Below are positions 62,085-64,000 of a DNA stretch of 64,000 bases, one piece after another. The DNA comes from Paenibacillus solanacearum (lineage in GTDB: Bacteria > Bacillota > Bacilli > Paenibacillales > NBRC-103111). The notes beneath the pieces are model-generated. The model was not told where the DNA came from. It made no database searches and saw nothing but the letters and a program-made list of their open reading frames with translations. The position numbers were made by a program, and so were the translations under genes. The number at the start of each line of letters is the position of its first letter. The first letter of the stretch is position 1. The stretch lies in contig NZ_CAJVAS010000010.1 of NCBI RefSeq assembly GCF_910593845.1, positions 124,001 to 188,000 of the forward strand, written 5' to 3'.

Positions 62085-62118
62085 CAAAGAGCGCCAAATG
62101 GGCGCCCTTCAATTTCTA
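62085..62118 (-). terminator. Weak terminator of trpB
   Basis: On the minus strand GCGCC and GGCGC pair around CATTT, followed by CTCTTTGTTTC. Confidence 0.5.
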
Positions 62119-62150
62119 ATGTATTGTAATACGCGATGCATCCGTTACTT

Positions 62151-63311
62151 TTATTTGAGCATTTGATACACTTGTTCGACATCCTTATCCCCGCGGCCAG
62201 ACAGATTAACGATAATAATTTGATCCTTACTCATCGTAGACGACAGCTTTTTCGCGTAGGCCACCGCATGTGCGCTCTCTAAAGCAGGGATAATCCCCTC
62301 CGTGCGGGACAGTTCCTGGAAGGCTTCCAGCACTTCCTCATTGCTGACCGCCGCATACTCGGCCCGGCCCTTCACTTTCAGGTCGCTATGCTCCGGTCCA
62401 ATGCCCGGATAGTCAAGACCCGCAGCGATTGAATAGGTCTTCTTCGGCTGTCCTTCCTCGTCCAGCAGCACCAAACACTTGAAGCCGTGAATGATGCTTG
62501 GGACGCCTTCGGTTAAGGTTGGCGCTTGATCAGGCTCGACGCCGATCAAGCGAACACTCGGCTCGTCGATGTAGTGGGCAAATGCCCCGATCGCATTGCT
62601 GCCGCCGCCTACGCAGGCTACTACCGCATCCGGCAAACGGCCTTCTTTCTCGATAATCTGCCGCTTCGATTCTTCACTAATAATTGCCTGAAAGTGCTTG
62701 ACCATCGTCGGAAACGGATGCGGACCCACAGCAGAACCGAGCAAATAAAACGTATTTTTATAATTGCGAACCAGATCGCCCAGCGCCTCATCTACCGCAT
62801 CCTTCAGCCGTCCTTGGCCTTTATGTACCGGTACAACTGTCGCGCCGAGCAGCTCCATCCGGAACACGTTAAGCGCCTGCCGGCGCGTATCTTCAGCTCC
62901 CATGTAGATGACGCATTCCATATTAAACATAGCGCAGGCCGTTGCCGTAGCAACACCGTGCTGTCCAGCACCGGTCTCCGCGATAATCCGCTTGGCTCCC
63001 ATTCGCTTCGCGAGAAGAATCTGGCCAATCGCATTGTTGATCTTATGCGCTCCGGTATGATTCAGATCCTCGCGCTTTAAGTATATTTTCGGCCCTCCCC
63101 AAGCTTTGGTCAGCCGCTCCGCATAAGTTAGCGGATTCTCGCGGCCAACATATTCGCGCAAGTAATAGCTGAGCTCTTCTTTAAAGTCCGGATCATCTCT
63201 AAACTTATAAAATTGCTCACTCAAATAACTCAACACTTCCTGCAATTCCGGCGGGACGAAGCTGCCGCCAAACTCTCCAAAGTATCCCTCTTGCTGCAAT
63301 TGTTGGTCCAT
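62151..63311 (-). CDS. trpB: Tryptophan synthase beta subunit, stand-alone
   Basis: The 386-residue PLP enzyme has the Schiff-base lysine K90 ([12 protein letters not shown]), [20 protein letters not shown] and ALESAHA. It joins indole and serine. No trpA or other trp gene is adjacent on either side, so it may be a second copy or use exogenous indole. GGAGGCG stands 8 bases before the ATG. Confidence 0.95.
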   Translation of the reverse strand: MDQQLQQEGYFGEFGGSFVPPELQEVLSYLSEQFYKFRDDPDFKEELSYYLREYVGRENPLTYAERLTKAWGGPKIYLKREDLNHTGAHKINNAIGQILLAKRMGAKRIIAETGAGQHGVATATACAMFNMECVIYMGAEDTRRQALNVFRMELLGATVVPVHKGQGRLKDAVDEALGDLVRNYKNTFYLLGSAVGPHPFPTMVKHFQAIISEESKRQIIEKEGRLPDAVVACVGGGSNAIGAFAHYIDEPSVRLIGVEPDQAPTLTEGVPSIIHGFKCLVLLDEEGQPKKTYSIAAGLDYPGIGPEHSDLKVKGRAEYAAVSNEEVLEAFQELSRTEGIIPALESAHAVAYAKKLSSTMSKDQIIIVNLSGRGDKDVEQVYQMLK

Positions 63312-63501
63312 AAGTAAGCGCCTCCACTAATCGAAATAGAAATGGTACTCTACCTAACATCTTACCATACATTTCAACGATTGCGCCCCCGTTTTCCTTC
63401 TAGATGTCATTGTGACCGCTGTCTTGATCGCAAGGATTGACAACTATAGCGTCGAATAAAAGTGTATACTAGTTTTTAAAAATCGGAAGAGGAGTGTTAC
63501 G

Positions 63502-64000
63502 GTGACAAAGAGCGGATTGAATCCCAAGGTTGATGGATTTCTAAATAAAGCCAAGACATGGAAGGAAGAATTCGTGAAGCTGAGAAGTATCGTGCTCGAC
63601 TGCGGGCTGACCGAGGATTTTAAGTGGATGCATCCTTGCTACACGCTTGAGCAAAAAAATATTGTACTGATCCATGGATTTAAAGAGTATTGTGCGCTTT
63701 TGTTTCATAAAGGCGCCTTGCTGCGGGATACTCACGGGATTCTCATTCAACAAACGGAAAATGTCCAAGCGGCGCGCCAGATCCGGTTCACCCATGTGCA
63801 GCAAATCATTGAAATGGAAGCCATCTTGAAAGCGTATATTCATGAAGCCATGGAAGTGGAGAAAGCCGGGTTGGAAGTGAATTTCAAGAAGACGGAGGAA
63901 TTCAGCATTCCCGTAGAATTTCAAATAAAGCTCGATGAAGCCCCTGCCTTGAAGGCGGCCTTTGAAGCATTGACGCCGGGACGACAGAGAGCATACATCC
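63502..64000 (+). CDS. YdeI/DUF1801-type protein, 3' end cut by window edge
   Basis: A GTG at 63502 with AAGAGGAG 8 bases upstream opens a frame to the window end (166 codons). DUF1801 marks are the N-terminal DFKWMHPCYT and GFKEYCALLFHKGALL; the later ALTPGRQRAYI is the start of the YdeI C-terminal motif. Such proteins are implicated in cationic peptide resistance or OmpD-associated functions in other bacteria; the role here is unknown. Confidence 0.88.
   Translation, partial: MTKSGLNPKVDGFLNKAKTWKEEFVKLRSIVLDCGLTEDFKWMHPCYTLEQKNIVLIHGFKEYCALLFHKGALLRDTHGILIQQTENVQAARQIRFTHVQQIIEMEAILKAYIHEAMEVEKAGLEVNFKKTEEFSIPVEFQIKLDEAPALKAAFEALTPGRQRAYI

Overview
The window looks like the chromosome of a moderately GC-rich, endospore-forming Gram-positive of the Paenibacillus type. 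Supporting signs are strong AAGGAGG-type ribosome binding sites with many TTG and GTG starts, intrinsic hairpin-plus-T-run terminators, a T-box, a guanidine riboswitch, a LytR-CpsA-Psr protein, a YtvI-like permease, RacE/MurI, BdbC, AgrB/AgrD and many two-component and one-component regulators. The genus is an inference. No rRNA, tRNA, CRISPR array, transposase or prophage gene was seen.

Layout. 0-5 kb: an edge-truncated ArsR-like regulator, a small unknown gene behind a cyclic-di-GMP-I riboswitch, a frameshifted MFS transporter, a DUF1450/HesB pair and an AI-2E-family permease. 5-13.5 kb: a LysM/M14 peptidase, glutamate racemase, a polysaccharide deacetylase lipoprotein, a histidine kinase-STAS fusion, a GH4 alpha-galactosidase, BdbC and an AraC regulator. 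13.5-18 kb: a glucose dehydrogenase overlapping a GH15 glucosidase, then a divergent pair of regulatory-looking genes sharing a perfect 11-bp inverted repeat. 18.4-23.4 kb: a visibly AT-richer block with two kinase-less AgrC-like membrane proteins, a CPBP protease, agrB and an agrD too short for routine ORF calling, followed by a LytTR-GGDEF-EAL fusion protein. 23.4-32 kb: phosphodiester glycosidase, YtxH/DUF948, SelU and SelD, KDPG aldolase, an FAD protein, an LCP ligase and a guanidine-I riboswitch with a Gdx export pair. 32-50 kb: a T-box-controlled aspartyl-tRNA synthetase with an Asp/Asn-rich upstream peptide, a DUF2339 membrane protein, a SufR-like regulator, thiamine genes (thiD divergent from tenI-thiO), azoreductase, ROK glucokinase, a 2-hydroxyacid dehydrogenase, a tandem GNAT, MarR and MFS. 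50-58 kb: a lower-GC carbohydrate locus (lipoprotein binding protein, sulfatase, secreted glycosidase-like protein) with its own ArsR-like regulator, a paralog of the one at the left edge, then an amino acid permease. 58-64 kb: an M28 peptidase and an OmpR-type two-component system that appear to share GTTAA direct repeats, a stand-alone TrpB, and a YdeI-like gene cut by the right edge.

The most unusual element is the agr-type cassette at 18.5-23.3 kb. It contains the peptide maker (AgrB) and the peptide (AgrD). Instead of AgrC kinase and AgrA there are kinase-less membrane proteins and a LytTR DNA-binding domain fused to cyclic-di-GMP synthesis and degradation domains. This suggests peptide quorum sensing wired to cyclic-di-GMP, and the c-di-GMP riboswitch at 1.1 kb is one possible output in the same genome. 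The second is the leader peptide before the aspartyl-tRNA synthetase, whose residues 2-14 are eight Asp, four Asn and one Gly, placed between a T-box and the synthetase start.
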